64,000 nt of DNA from contig NZ_AGUD01000006.1 of the NCBI RefSeq assembly GCF_000240225.1, positions 1 to 64,000 of the forward strand. Direction: 5' to 3'. The DNA is from Patulibacter medicamentivorans. GTDB taxonomy: Bacteria > Actinomycetota > Thermoleophilia > Solirubrobacterales > Solirubrobacteraceae. Both the position numbers and the translations under genes were made by a program. Positions 1 through 8,633 of this stretch are shown here, in pieces; position 1 is the first letter of the stretch, and each line of letters opens with the position of its first letter. A model generated the notes under the pieces. That model worked only from the letters and a program-made list of their open reading frames with translations, searched no databases and had not been told where the DNA came from.

Positions 1-2
1 GG

Positions 3-596
3 CGGCTGCCGGCGATGCTGGCCGAGGCCGACGGCGGGCTCGACGCGCTCGACCGGACCGCCGTCCGGCTGACGCCGCTGGTCCGCGACCTGCGGGCGAG
101 CGCCCCGTCGCTGCGGCGGTTGACCACCGTGCTGCCACGGTTCGCGCGCACCGGCACCCCGGCGCTGGGCGACCTCCAGCGGCTGGCCCGCCGTGGCCGC
201 CCGCAGCTGGCGGCGCTGCGGCCGCTGGCTCGCGACGTCGAGCGGCTGGTCGGCCGTCTCGGAGCCCCGCTCGACCGCGCCCGGCGGCTACTGGTCGACA
301 CCCGCGACCGCGGCGGGATCGACGAGACCCTGCGGCTGCTCTACTCGCTGTCGACCGTCACCGCGCTGCGCGACGACGTCTCGCACATCGTCAGCATCTT
401 CGCCGGCGTCTACCCGCAGTGCCTGCTGAACCGCAGCGCCCCGGGGTGCAGCCACGTCTACGCGGCGCCGGGCAAGGGCCTGGTGCCGGTCAACGACCCG
501 GCGTCCGGCCCGCAGGAGGCGACCGACCGCGCCGCCGCCGACCCCGATCCGACCGTCGAGCGGCTGCGCCGGCGGCTGCGGGAGCTGCTGCGATGA
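3..596 (+). CDS. MCE-family protein, C-terminal part (cut by window edge)
   Basis: This is the end of a gene that begins before the window. The frame is open from base 3, and the visible ~197 residues are the helical tail seen downstream of the MCE domain, rich in Leu/Ala/Arg heptads. A short Cys-containing C-terminal stretch (PQCLLNRSAPGCSH) resembles the conserved tails of its neighbours. MCE proteins are envelope-anchored and carry lipids to a YrbE/Mkl-type ABC importer. That role is inferred from the following genes, since the MCE domain itself lies outside the window. The stop codon overlaps the next start (ATGA at 593), so the genes are cotranscribed and probably translationally coupled. 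Confidence 0.75.
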   Translation, partial: RLPAMLAEADGGLDALDRTAVRLTPLVRDLRASAPSLRRLTTVLPRFARTGTPALGDLQRLARRGRPQLAALRPLARDVERLVGRLGAPLDRARRLLVDTRDRGGIDETLRLLYSLSTVTALRDDVSHIVSIFAGVYPQCLLNRSAPGCSHVYAAPGKGLVPVNDPASGPQEATDRAAADPDPTVERLRRRLRELLR

Positions 597-2027
597 GCGC
601 CGCGACCCGTCGCCGCGCGGACGGCCGCGGACGGCTGCTGGCGATCGGCCTGGCCGGGATCGTGGTCGTGCTGGCGATCGTCGTCGTCGCCTACCGGGCC
701 AACAGCGGCCTGCCCTTCCAGCCCGTCTACGGGATCACCGTCGAGGTGCCGAACGCGTTGCGGCTGGTGCGCAACAACGACGTCCGGATCGCGGGCGTGC
801 GGGCGGGGCGGATCGACCGGGTCGAGGCGGTGGTCGGCGGCCGCAGCACCCACGCACGGCTGACCCTGGCCCTGCGCGAGGACGTCGGGCCGCTGCGCTC
901 CGACACCCGCACGCGGGTCCGGCCGGCGTCGATCCTGGGCACCAACTACCTCGACCTGCTGCCGGGCGAGCACGGGCGCGAGCTGCCCTCGGGGTCGGCG
1001 CTGCCGCTGGCGCGGGCCTCCTCGACCGTCGAGCTGACCGACCTGCTGGACGTCTTCGATCGCGCCAGCGGCCGTCGGCTGCAGGCGCTGCTGGGCGAGG
1101 TCGGTCCGGGCCTCGCCGGCCGCGGCCCGGGTCTGAACCAAGCGCTCGGCGATCTGCCCGGGACGCTCCGCGAGCTGGCGCTGGTCAGCCGCGCGCTGGC
1201 CCGTCCGGCGACCCGCCTGGGCCCGTTCGTGGTCGCGCTCGATCGTGCGGCGCAGGCGCTGGCGCCGGTCCGCGGGGCGCTGGCCGGGGCGATCGAGGGC
1301 GCGGCGGGCACGCTGGCCACGCTCGCCGACCACGGTCCGGCGCGGGCCGCGGCCCTCGACGGCGCGGCCGCCGGCCGAGGCGTCGACCACTCGCGCCTTC
1401 GTGAGGCTGCGGCCGGCGCTCGACGACCTGGCGCGGCTCTCGACCGCGCTCGAGCCGGCGGTCGGGCTGCTGCCGCGGGCGGTCCCGACCGTCAACCGCA
1501 CGCTGACCGCCGGCCTTCGCCCGCTGCGCGACCTGCGGCCCTTCGCCGGCGCCCTCGGCGCGAGCCTGGTCGGGCTCGGCGACCTGGCGCGCACGACCGG
1601 CGTCCGCGGTGCCGTCCAGCGCGCCGCCGACGCGATCACCGCCGCCGACGGCACCCTCCGGACGCTGCTGCCGGCCCAGCTCCAGTGCAACGTGATCGGG
1701 CTCTGGGCGACCAACTTCGCGTCGACCTTCGGCACCCTCGGCACCGGCCAGGGCCCGGCGGTGGCCAACATCGGCGTCACCCACCTGGGGGCCGAGGGCG
1801 AGCTGCTGCAGAACCCGCGGCCGTCGCGCAACGCGAACATCAACCTGCTGCCGAACGCCGACCGCCAGGAGTGCGAGTCGGGCAACGAACCGGTCGACGG
1901 CGGCCAGCAGCTCGGCAACCCGCGCGGCCGCCAGCCGGCGTCGACGCGCGAGACCCGCCAGCAGCCGGCGGTCCGGCGGCTGGCGGACCGCGCCGGCCTG
2001 CTCGACCGCGGGAGGGACGGCCGGTGA
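593..2027 (+). pseudogene. MCE-family protein with apparent frameshift
   Basis: The start ATG at 593 overlaps the preceding stop. Residues ~15-35 form a single membrane anchor, followed by an MCE/MlaD domain (ITVEVPNALRLVRNNDVRIAG, then SILGTNYLDLLPG at about 105-117). The reading frame that begins at 593 stops making MCE-like sense near 1360-1385. The recognisable tail (TRAFVRLRPALDDLARL, then LQCNVIGLWATNF) continues one frame later to the stop at 2025-2027. One extra base, or two missing, in a run of G and C near 1360-1385 would explain this. Restored, the protein would be ~478 residues, a normal MCE size. A sequencing or assembly error is as likely as a real mutation, because the rest of the gene is not degraded. 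Confidence 0.75.
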
Positions 2028-3547
2028 GCGCCGAGGTGGTCCGCCGCCGCGCTCGTCGCGCCCGCACCCGCCGGCTCGCCGCGGCGCTGATCGCGCTGGC
2101 GCTGCTGGCGGCGATTGCCTTCGTCGCCTTCTGGCGCGGCGCGCTCTCGGGCGGCTACGAGATCGAGGCGGTCGTCGGCACCGCCAACCAGCTGCGGCCG
2201 GGGGCGGCGGTCCGGGTCGCCGGCCTCGACGTCGGCCGGCTGGAGGCGATCGAGCCCGGTCCCGGGGCCAGCTCGCGGCTGCGGCTGCGGATCGACGACG
2301 ACGCGCCGCCGATCCACGACGACGCCGGGGTCCGGATCGCGCCGCGGCTGTTCTTCGAGGGCAACGCCGCGATCCGGATCGCCCCTGGCACCGCCGGTCG
2401 GCCGCCGATCCGCCCCGGGGCCACGATCCCGCGCTCGCGGACCAGCGTCGCGGTCCAGCTCGACCAGGTGCTCGACGTGCTGACGACGCCCGTCCGCGAT
2501 GGGCTGCGGCGGACCGCGGCCGAGCTGGACCGCGGCTTCGGCGGCCCGGCCGGGCGGAGCGGCGCCGACGGTCTGCGGCGGGCGACGCGCGAGCTCGACG
2601 GCGCCCTCGCTGACGTGACGACGGTCGAGCGTGCCGTCCGCGGGGTCCGGCCGGGGGACCTGGAAGGGGCGATCGCCGGCACCGCCGACAGCGCCGAGCA
2701 GCTGGTCCGCGACCCGGCGGCGCTCCAGGGCGTGGTCACCAACAGCGCCCGCCTGCTCGCCGCGCTGGCCGACCGCGAGCGGCAGCTGGGGGCGTCGGTC
2801 GACGGTCTGCTGGCGGTCCTCGGCGACGCTCCGGCGACGCTCCGGCGGCTGGACCTGGCGCTGCCGGTGGTCGACCGCTTCGCCGGCGCGCTGCGGCCGG
2901 CGCTGGCGGCGGCCCCGCGGCCGCTGCGGCGGACGGCCGAGGCGCTGGAGCAGGTGCGCGCGATCACCGCCCCCGGCGAGCTGCCGGCGACCCTCGATGC
3001 GCTGCGCCCGATCACCGCCGACCTGCCGCCGCTGGCCGAGCGGCTGACGGGGACGCTGCCGCTGCTGGCCGACGCGATGCGCTGCGTCGACCGCAACGTG
3101 CTGCCGACGCTGCGGATGCAGGTGCCCGACGGCAAGCTCTCGACCGGGCGGCCGGTCTGGCAGGACGCGCTCCACATGGGCGCGGCGCTGGCCGGCGCGT
3201 CGCCGAACTTCGACGGCAACGGCACCACGATCCGGCTCGGCGTGACCGAGGGCGAGCAGGCGCTGGAGGGCGTGCTGCCGGGGATCGGGACCGTCTCGAC
3301 GCTGGCCGCCGACGGCGTCGGATCGCTCAGCCCGGCCTGGCTCGGCTACGGGGTCTCGCCGCCGTTCCGGCCCGACGTCCGCTGCACGACGCAGACCCTG
3401 CCCGACCTCGACGCGCGGTCGAGCGCCCGGCTCCAGGGCTTCCGGCGGACGGCGGCGACGCCGGCCAAGGAGGCCCGGGCGCAGCAGCGCGTGGCCTCAC
3501 GGACACTGCTCAGCCGGCCGCCGCTCGGCGGGAGGGGCGCGCGATGA
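2024..3547 (+). CDS. MCE-family lipid-transport protein
   Basis: The gene encodes 507 residues from a GTG start at 2024 that overlaps the previous stop (GTGA). An Arg-rich N-terminus precedes one hydrophobic anchor (about residues 17-35). The MCE domain follows at about 44-125 (YEIEAVVGTANQLRPGAAV, RVAGLDVGRL, FFEGNAAIRI). A long helical region comes next, and then a tail with MRCVDRNVLPTLR and RPDVRCTTQT. MCE proteins assemble on an ABC permease to shuttle lipids or sterols across the envelope; the substrate cannot be read from sequence. The gene overlaps both neighbours, consistent with one operon. Its stop overlaps the next ATG at 3544. Confidence 0.85.
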   Translation: MSAEVVRRRARRARTRRLAAALIALALLAAIAFVAFWRGALSGGYEIEAVVGTANQLRPGAAVRVAGLDVGRLEAIEPGPGASSRLRLRIDDDAPPIHDDAGVRIAPRLFFEGNAAIRIAPGTAGRPPIRPGATIPRSRTSVAVQLDQVLDVLTTPVRDGLRRTAAELDRGFGGPAGRSGADGLRRATRELDGALADVTTVERAVRGVRPGDLEGAIAGTADSAEQLVRDPAALQGVVTNSARLLAALADRERQLGASVDGLLAVLGDAPATLRRLDLALPVVDRFAGALRPALAAAPRPLRRTAEALEQVRAITAPGELPATLDALRPITADLPPLAERLTGTLPLLADAMRCVDRNVLPTLRMQVPDGKLSTGRPVWQDALHMGAALAGASPNFDGNGTTIRLGVTEGEQALEGVLPGIGTVSTLAADGVGSLSPAWLGYGVSPPFRPDVRCTTQTLPDLDARSSARLQGFRRTAATPAKEARAQQRVASRTLLSRPPLGGRGAR

Positions 3548-4803
3548 CCCGCCGCACCCTCGGCCTCCTGGTCGTCGTCGCCGCGATCGTCGTCACCGGC
3601 GTGGCCGCGGCCGCCTACGTGCTCGTCCACCAGCGGCTGCCGGTGCCGTTCCGCGACGTCTACGAGCTGCGCGCGTCGCTGGTCGCCGCCGACGGCGTGG
3701 CGCCCGGGCTGGGCCAGCCGGTCCAGGTGGCGGGGGTCAAGGTCGGCACGATCACCGCCGCTCGGGTCGAGCGCGGGCGGGCGCTGGTGACGCTGGAGAT
3801 CGACCGCCGCGAGCTGCCGACGGTCCACGCCGACGCCAGCGTCGCGCTGCGGCCCGTGACGCCGCTCGACGACATGCGGATCGAGCTCGACCCCGGCCAC
3901 CGCGCCAGCGGGCCGCTGCCGCCCGGCGGTCGGATCGACCAGGCCCGGACCACCACCCCGGCCGCGCTCGACGAGCTGCTCGGCGCGCTCGACGCCGATA
4001 CCCGCGACTTCCTGGCCTCGCTGATCTCGTCGCTCGACGCCGGCACCGCGGGCCGCGGCGACGACCTCCGGCGGGCGCTGCGGACGCTCGGCCCGACGGT
4101 CGGCCAGGTGCGGCGGATCGCCGCCTCGTTGGCCGGCCGCCGCCGCGAGCTGTCGCGGCTGGTCGGCAACGTCGCGGTGATCACCCGCGCCGCCAGCCGC
4201 GACGACCGCCTGGCCGCGCTGGTCGCCGACGGCAACCGTACGCTGCGCGCGGTCGCCGACCAGGACGCGGCGCTGCGCCAGGCGCTGACCCGCCTGCCGC
4301 GGACGTTGACGACGACCTCGCGGGCGCTGCGCTCGGCCGGCGGCCTGGCCGCCGAGCTGCCGCCGACGCTGACCGCGCTGCAGCCGGCCGTCCGCCGGCT
4401 GCCGGCGACGCTCGCCGCGCTGGAGCCGTTCAGCGGCCGCCTGCGCGACGCGCTCCGCGACGACGTGCGGCCGCTGGCCCGCGAGCTGACCCCGCTGCTG
4501 GGCGAGCTGCGTCCGGCCGTCTCCGGCCTGCGGACGGCGGAGCCCGACCTGCGTGGGGTGCTGCAGTCGACGAACTACCTGCTCAACAGCCTGGCCTACA
4601 ACCCGCCCGGCGACGACGAGGGCTTCCTCTTTTGGGCCTCGTGGTTCGTCCACAACTGGAACTCGCTCTTCAGCACCGCCGACGCCCACGGCGGCATCGG
4701 CCGCGCGATGGTGATGGTCAACTGCGGCCAGCTGACCCAGCTCGCCGACCTCGGTCCGCTCCTCAAGCTGCTGCTCGGCAGCCCGACCCTCTGCCCCGGC
4801 TGA
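3544..4803 (+). CDS. MCE-family lipid-transport protein
   Basis: The protein has 419 residues. The ATG at 3544 overlaps the upstream stop. An N-terminal hydrophobic segment (about 6-27) serves as anchor or uncleaved signal. The MCE domain is at about 36-115 (LRASLVAADGVAPGLGQPV, QVAGVKVGTITAARV, TPLDDMRIELDPG). A long coiled-coil-prone helical part follows, and the tail reads FLFWASWFVHNWNSLFS and ends at a Cys-Pro-Gly. It is the fourth MCE gene visible in the operon. The stop TGA shares its last base with the next ATG (4803), so the order is fixed and translation is probably coupled. Role by family: periplasm-side lipid carrier subunit. Confidence 0.85.
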   Translation: MTRRTLGLLVVVAAIVVTGVAAAAYVLVHQRLPVPFRDVYELRASLVAADGVAPGLGQPVQVAGVKVGTITAARVERGRALVTLEIDRRELPTVHADASVALRPVTPLDDMRIELDPGHRASGPLPPGGRIDQARTTTPAALDELLGALDADTRDFLASLISSLDAGTAGRGDDLRRALRTLGPTVGQVRRIAASLAGRRRELSRLVGNVAVITRAASRDDRLAALVADGNRTLRAVADQDAALRQALTRLPRTLTTTSRALRSAGGLAAELPPTLTALQPAVRRLPATLAALEPFSGRLRDALRDDVRPLARELTPLLGELRPAVSGLRTAEPDLRGVLQSTNYLLNSLAYNPPGDDEGFLFWASWFVHNWNSLFSTADAHGGIGRAMVMVNCGQLTQLADLGPLLKLLLGSPTLCPG

Positions 4804-6227
4804 TGGAGACCCGCACCCCGACCCTCCGCCAGCTGCTGCTCCCGATCGGGTTCGCGCTCTTCTGCGCCGTGCTCGCGCTGGTGGTCTGGCGCAGCTTCGG
4901 CGGGACCGTGCCGCTGGAGCCGCGCGAGTACCGGATCACCGCCAGCTTCCCGCAGGCGTCGAACCTCTTCGCCCAGGCCGACGTGCGGGCGGCGGGGGTC
5001 GACATCGGCCGCGTGACGCGGGTCCACCGCCGCGGCCGGCGGGTCGACGTCGAGATGGCAATCGATCCCCGGATCGCGCCGCTGCGGCAGGGTGCGCGGG
5101 CGATCGTGCGGACCAAGACGCTGCTCGGCGAGACCTTCGTCGAGGTCGCCCCCGGCTCGCGGCGGGCGCCGCTGATCGAGGACGGCGGCCGGTTGCCGGC
5201 GGGCAGCGTGCGGGCGGCGCAGCGACTCGACGACGTGCTGGAGACCTTCGCTCCCGGCACCCGCCGCGACCTGCGCGAGCTGATCGCCGGCAGCGCGCGG
5301 GCGTTCGCCGGCCGCGCCGGCTCGCTCAACGGCGCCGCGGCCCAGCTGGCGCCGGCGGTTGGCGGCGTCGGCGCGGTCCTCCACCGGGTCCGGCGCCAGG
5401 AGGACGGCCTGCGGCGGCTGGTGGCCGGCTCCGGCGACGTGCTGGCGGCGGTCGGCGAGCGCGACGGCGAGATTCGGGCCGCGATCCGGGCGACCGACCA
5501 TGTGCTGGCCGTGACTGACCGGCGGCGGGCGGAGCTGGGGGCGACGATCGAGGCGCTGCCGCCGTTCCTGCGCCAGCTGCGGCGGACCGCCGACGACCTG
5601 GCTGGGGCCGCGCCCGACGTCCGCCGCGCGTCGGCGGCGCTGCGGCGGGCGGCCCCGGCACTGCCGGCGGCGCTGACCGCGGTGGTCCGCGACGGGCCGG
5701 CCTTCGAGCGGCTCTTCCGCGAGCTGGCGCCGGTGCTGCGGACCGGCCGCCGGAGCCTGCCGGCGCTCGACGAGACCGCCTCCGCGGCCCGCTCGGCGCT
5801 GCCGGTGGCCGACGTCGCGATCCGCCAGCTGGTGCCGGTGCTGCGGCTGCTGGAGGCCAACCGCAGCTCGGTCCACGGGGTGCTGGCGAACGTCGGCCAG
5901 ATCCAGAACGGCACGATGGCCGGCCCCGGCAACCGGGTGATCCACTACGGCAACGGCCTGCCGACGATCTGGAACGAGATCGTCGGCGGCTGGGTCAAGC
6001 GGCTGCCGACCAACCGGCTCAACCCGTACCCGAAGCCGGAGAGCCTGCGCGACATCGCCAGCGGCGGGCTCAAGGCCTACGACTGCCGCAACACCGGCAA
6101 CCCGCTCTACCTGCCGCCGATCGGCCCCGGCGCGCCGCCCTGCGTGGAGCAGGGCCCCTGGACCTTCGACGGCGTCCGCGCCTACTTCCCGCGACTGCGC
6201 GAGCAGCCGCCGACCCTCCGTCCCTGA
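4803..6227 (+). CDS. MCE-family lipid-transport protein, last of the operon
   Basis: The protein has 474 residues. I chose ATG 4803 because it overlaps the previous stop by one base and directly precedes the anchor (LLLPIGFALFCAVLALVVW, residues ~11-29). The open frame extends further upstream, but only antisense-like composition lies there. The MCE domain spans ~40-120 (YRITASFPQASNLFAQADVR, AAGVDIGRVTRV, KTLLGETFVEVAPG). The C-terminal part carries QIQNGTMAGPGNRVIHYGNG and a Cys-containing end. Five consecutive MCE genes fit the usual six-gene mce operon whose yrbE pair and first mce gene lie off the left edge. No terminator hairpin is obvious directly after the stop. Confidence 0.85.
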   Translation: METRTPTLRQLLLPIGFALFCAVLALVVWRSFGGTVPLEPREYRITASFPQASNLFAQADVRAAGVDIGRVTRVHRRGRRVDVEMAIDPRIAPLRQGARAIVRTKTLLGETFVEVAPGSRRAPLIEDGGRLPAGSVRAAQRLDDVLETFAPGTRRDLRELIAGSARAFAGRAGSLNGAAAQLAPAVGGVGAVLHRVRRQEDGLRRLVAGSGDVLAAVGERDGEIRAAIRATDHVLAVTDRRRAELGATIEALPPFLRQLRRTADDLAGAAPDVRRASAALRRAAPALPAALTAVVRDGPAFERLFRELAPVLRTGRRSLPALDETASAARSALPVADVAIRQLVPVLRLLEANRSSVHGVLANVGQIQNGTMAGPGNRVIHYGNGLPTIWNEIVGGWVKRLPTNRLNPYPKPESLRDIASGGLKAYDCRNTGNPLYLPPIGPGAPPCVEQGPWTFDGVRAYFPRLREQPPTLRP

Positions 6228-6271
6228 TGACCCTTCGACCTTCCCGACGCGGGCCGATCCAGGCGCGCATC

Positions 6272-6288
6272 TGACAAGAGAATTGTCA
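6272..6288. promoter_or_regulatory. Palindromic operator-like site TGACAA-N5-TTGTCA
   Basis: A perfect 6-bp inverted repeat with a 5-bp spacer lies in the 81-bp gap between the mce operon and the 6309 gene, 20 bp before that gene's start. A ribosome binding site (GAGGAG, ~6297-6302) follows. The size and symmetry suit a TetR- or GntR-type operator. The cognate regulator is unknown. Confidence 0.4.
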
Positions 6289-6308
6289 CTTATCCCGAGG
6301 AGCACCCG

Positions 6309-7181
6309 ATGCCCACCGCACTCCTGACCGCCACGATCGAGCTCGGCGCCCAGCGTCCGGGCGACGGCCAGATCCCGCTCGCCCCCGTCCTTCACGCCGA
6401 CCACACGGCCGCCCTCGTGATGGTGATCGCGGCCTTCGCCGGCGCCGCCGCCGCGCTGGTCTGGGCGCTGGTCAAGCTCGTCCGCGGCGGCGAGACGCTG
6501 CCGCTGGTGCTGCTCGCGGCCGGCGTCGTGGCGGCGAACATGGAACCGCTCGGCGACCACGTCGGCCTGATCGTCTACGCGCCCGACGTGCCGTGGTTCG
6601 ACTACTGGCTGATGGGCCGCCAGATGCCCTCCTTCATCGCCGTCGGCGAGGCCAGCTACATCGCCTTCGGCGGGTACTACGCCTACCGGATGCTGGCCAC
6701 GGGCCGCTCGGTCGGGCGGGTGGTGCTGATCAGCGCGGTGCTGGTCGGGATCCCCGAGATCCTGGTCGAGGTCGGCTGGCACCACTGGGGGATCATCAGC
6801 TACTACGGCGACAACCCGACCCGGATCCTCGGCGTCCCGCTCTACTCGATCGTCCAGAACTCGACCCTGCTGCCGGTCCTCGGCCTGGTCGCCTTCCTCG
6901 GCGCCGAGCACCTGCGCGGCGTCCAGCGGCTGTGGCTGGTGATCGCGGTCCCGGCGGTCACGATCGGCTACATCGTCGGCGTGAGCTGGCCGGTCTACGT
7001 GGCGATCCAGTCCTCGGCCGCGGCCCCGATCGCGTGGGCGGCGGCGCTCGTCACCTGCGCGGCCTCGATCGGCGGCGCCTGGGCGGCGATCAACTACCCG
7101 GCCGTCCGCCGGCTGCGCAAGGCCGCGGCCGGCGGCCCGGCCCCGGCCACCAGCCCCGCGACCGCGACCGCCGCGGCCTGA
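6309..7181 (+). CDS. 7-TM membrane protein, possible AveC-like family
   Basis: The protein has 290 residues and about seven hydrophobic segments (near 35-58, 64-90, 103-125, 134-155, 175-200, 208-235 and 238-262). It is a clear paralogue of the protein encoded at 11272-12081. Both carry an Asn/Glu-Pro-x-x-Asp motif after TM2 (NMEPLGDH here, NEPFID there), an acidic residue in TM4, and the signature YYGDNPTRI followed by G-x-P and a VQN triplet. The layout recalls membrane proteins annotated as the AveC (spirocyclase) family in actinobacteria. That is a recollection of the family, not a search result, and the enzymatic role is unproven. The start has an RBS (GAGGAG). The P450 gene follows after 15 bp, so the two form one operon. 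Confidence 0.6.
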   Translation: MPTALLTATIELGAQRPGDGQIPLAPVLHADHTAALVMVIAAFAGAAAALVWALVKLVRGGETLPLVLLAAGVVAANMEPLGDHVGLIVYAPDVPWFDYWLMGRQMPSFIAVGEASYIAFGGYYAYRMLATGRSVGRVVLISAVLVGIPEILVEVGWHHWGIISYYGDNPTRILGVPLYSIVQNSTLLPVLGLVAFLGAEHLRGVQRLWLVIAVPAVTIGYIVGVSWPVYVAIQSSAAAPIAWAAALVTCAASIGGAWAAINYPAVRRLRKAAAGGPAPATSPATATAAA

Positions 7182-7196
7182 GCCCGGAGCACGACG

Positions 7197-8594
7197 ATGA
7201 GCCCCACGCTTCACGCCCCGACCCCGACCCCGACCACCCTCGCCCCGTCGGCGCTGCCGCTGCCGCCGGGCCCGCGCGGCCCCGCCCGGCTGCCGGCGCT
7301 GCTGCGGCTGATCCGCGACCCGTGGTTCGGCCCGGCCGCGCTCCAGCGCCGCTACGGCGACGTGATCCGGCTGCCGGTGCCGTTCGCCGAGCTGATCCTG
7401 CTCGGCCACCCCGACCAGATCGCGCAGGTCAACGTCGCCCACCGCGAGCGCTACGGCCGCGCGGCGATGGTCACCGACACGATGCGGGTCCAGGGCTCGC
7501 CCCACCACGCCTCGTGGTTCGAGGACGACGACGGCGAGTGGGCCCGTGGCCGCAAGCTGCTGCAGCCGCACTTCACCCAGAAGGCGCTGGCCGAGCTCGG
7601 CGGCCTCTTCACCGAGGCGATCGTCGAGCAGGTCGACGGCTGGGGCGCGGCGGCCGACCGCGGCGCCCCGCTGGAACTGCACGAGCAGCTGAAGGCGCTG
7701 GCCCTGGCCGTCCTCTACAACGCGATGTTCTCGCGCCGGATCGGGCCCGACGAGATGCACCGTCTGCTGACGACGCTCGACGATCGGATGGTCGCCACCA
7801 CCGTCCGGACAGCGACGTTCCCGCTGCCGGGCTGGCTGCCCCGACCGCGCCAGGCGGCCGGCGCCCGCGGCGACGACTGGCTCGACCACCACCTGGCCGA
7901 GCTGGTCGCCGACCGCCGCGCCGCGCCGACCGACGTGACCGACGTCCTCAACGTGCTGCTCGACGCGCGCTACGGCGACGGGACCCCGCTCGAGGACCAC
8001 AAGATCCGGACCGAGATGCTGTTCCTCGTCATCGGCGGTCACGAGACGACGGCGGCCGGGATGGCCTGGACCTTCGCGCTGCTGGCCCAGCACCCCCAGA
8101 TCGCCGAGCGGGTGCGGGAGGAGGTCGACGCGCTCGGCGGCGCCGCGGTCGGCCCCGAGCACCTGGGGCGGCTGCCGTTCGCCCGCGCCTGCTTCGACGA
8201 GGCCTCGCGGCTCCAGGGCAGCCTGGTGATCAACCCGAAGCTGGCGCTCGAGGACGACGAGCTGGGCGGCTACCGGATCCCGCGCGGGGCGACGGTCCTG
8301 TGGTCGAACGTCACCCTCCACCGCGACCCGCGCTTCTGGGGCGCCGACGCCGACCGCTTCCGGCCCGACCGCTGGCTGGAGGGCAACGCGCCGGCGGCCG
8401 CGTTCCAGGCCTTCGGCCGCGGCCCGCGGATGTGCCTCGGCAAGCGGCTGGCCTACATCGAGGCGGTCTGCACGCTCGCCACCGCCTTCCAGCGCTACCG
8501 CTTCGCGCCGCCGCCGAACTGGGAGATCCGGCACCAGTACCGGATGTCGATGGGCGTCCGCGGCGGGGTGCCGCTGCGGCTCGCGCGCCGCTGA
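7197..8594 (+). CDS. Cytochrome P450
   Basis: This 465-residue haem monooxygenase shows the Pro-rich start (LPLPPGPRGPARLP), the I-helix oxygen-activation motif GGHETT (about residues 281-286), the K-helix ExxR (EASR), and the haem loop FGRGPRMCLG with Cys413 as thiolate ligand. It has no N-terminal membrane anchor, so it is a soluble bacterial P450 that needs ferredoxin/reductase partners not seen here. It is cotranscribed with the 7-TM gene just upstream and faces a second P450 (8615-10075). The two P450s share the unusual LQG right after ExxR, suggesting related substrates, possibly a lipid or terpenoid delivered by the mce system. That last point is inference. Confidence 0.93.
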   Translation: MSPTLHAPTPTPTTLAPSALPLPPGPRGPARLPALLRLIRDPWFGPAALQRRYGDVIRLPVPFAELILLGHPDQIAQVNVAHRERYGRAAMVTDTMRVQGSPHHASWFEDDDGEWARGRKLLQPHFTQKALAELGGLFTEAIVEQVDGWGAAADRGAPLELHEQLKALALAVLYNAMFSRRIGPDEMHRLLTTLDDRMVATTVRTATFPLPGWLPRPRQAAGARGDDWLDHHLAELVADRRAAPTDVTDVLNVLLDARYGDGTPLEDHKIRTEMLFLVIGGHETTAAGMAWTFALLAQHPQIAERVREEVDALGGAAVGPEHLGRLPFARACFDEASRLQGSLVINPKLALEDDELGGYRIPRGATVLWSNVTLHRDPRFWGADADRFRPDRWLEGNAPAAAFQAFGRGPRMCLGKRLAYIEAVCTLATAFQRYRFAPPPNWEIRHQYRMSMGVRGGVPLRLARR

Positions 8595-8600
8595 CCCGCG

Positions 8601-8633
8601 CGCCGCGCTCCGCCTCAGCGGGGGAGCGCGGCG
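8601..8633. terminator. Strong hairpin between convergent P450 genes
   Basis: Perfect 11-bp arms (8601-8611 and 8623-8633) surround an 11-nt loop. The hairpin starts 7 bp after the stop of the + strand P450 and runs into the last codons of the - strand P450. It could act as a bidirectional terminator. No T-tract is present, as is usual at this G+C content. Confidence 0.6.
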
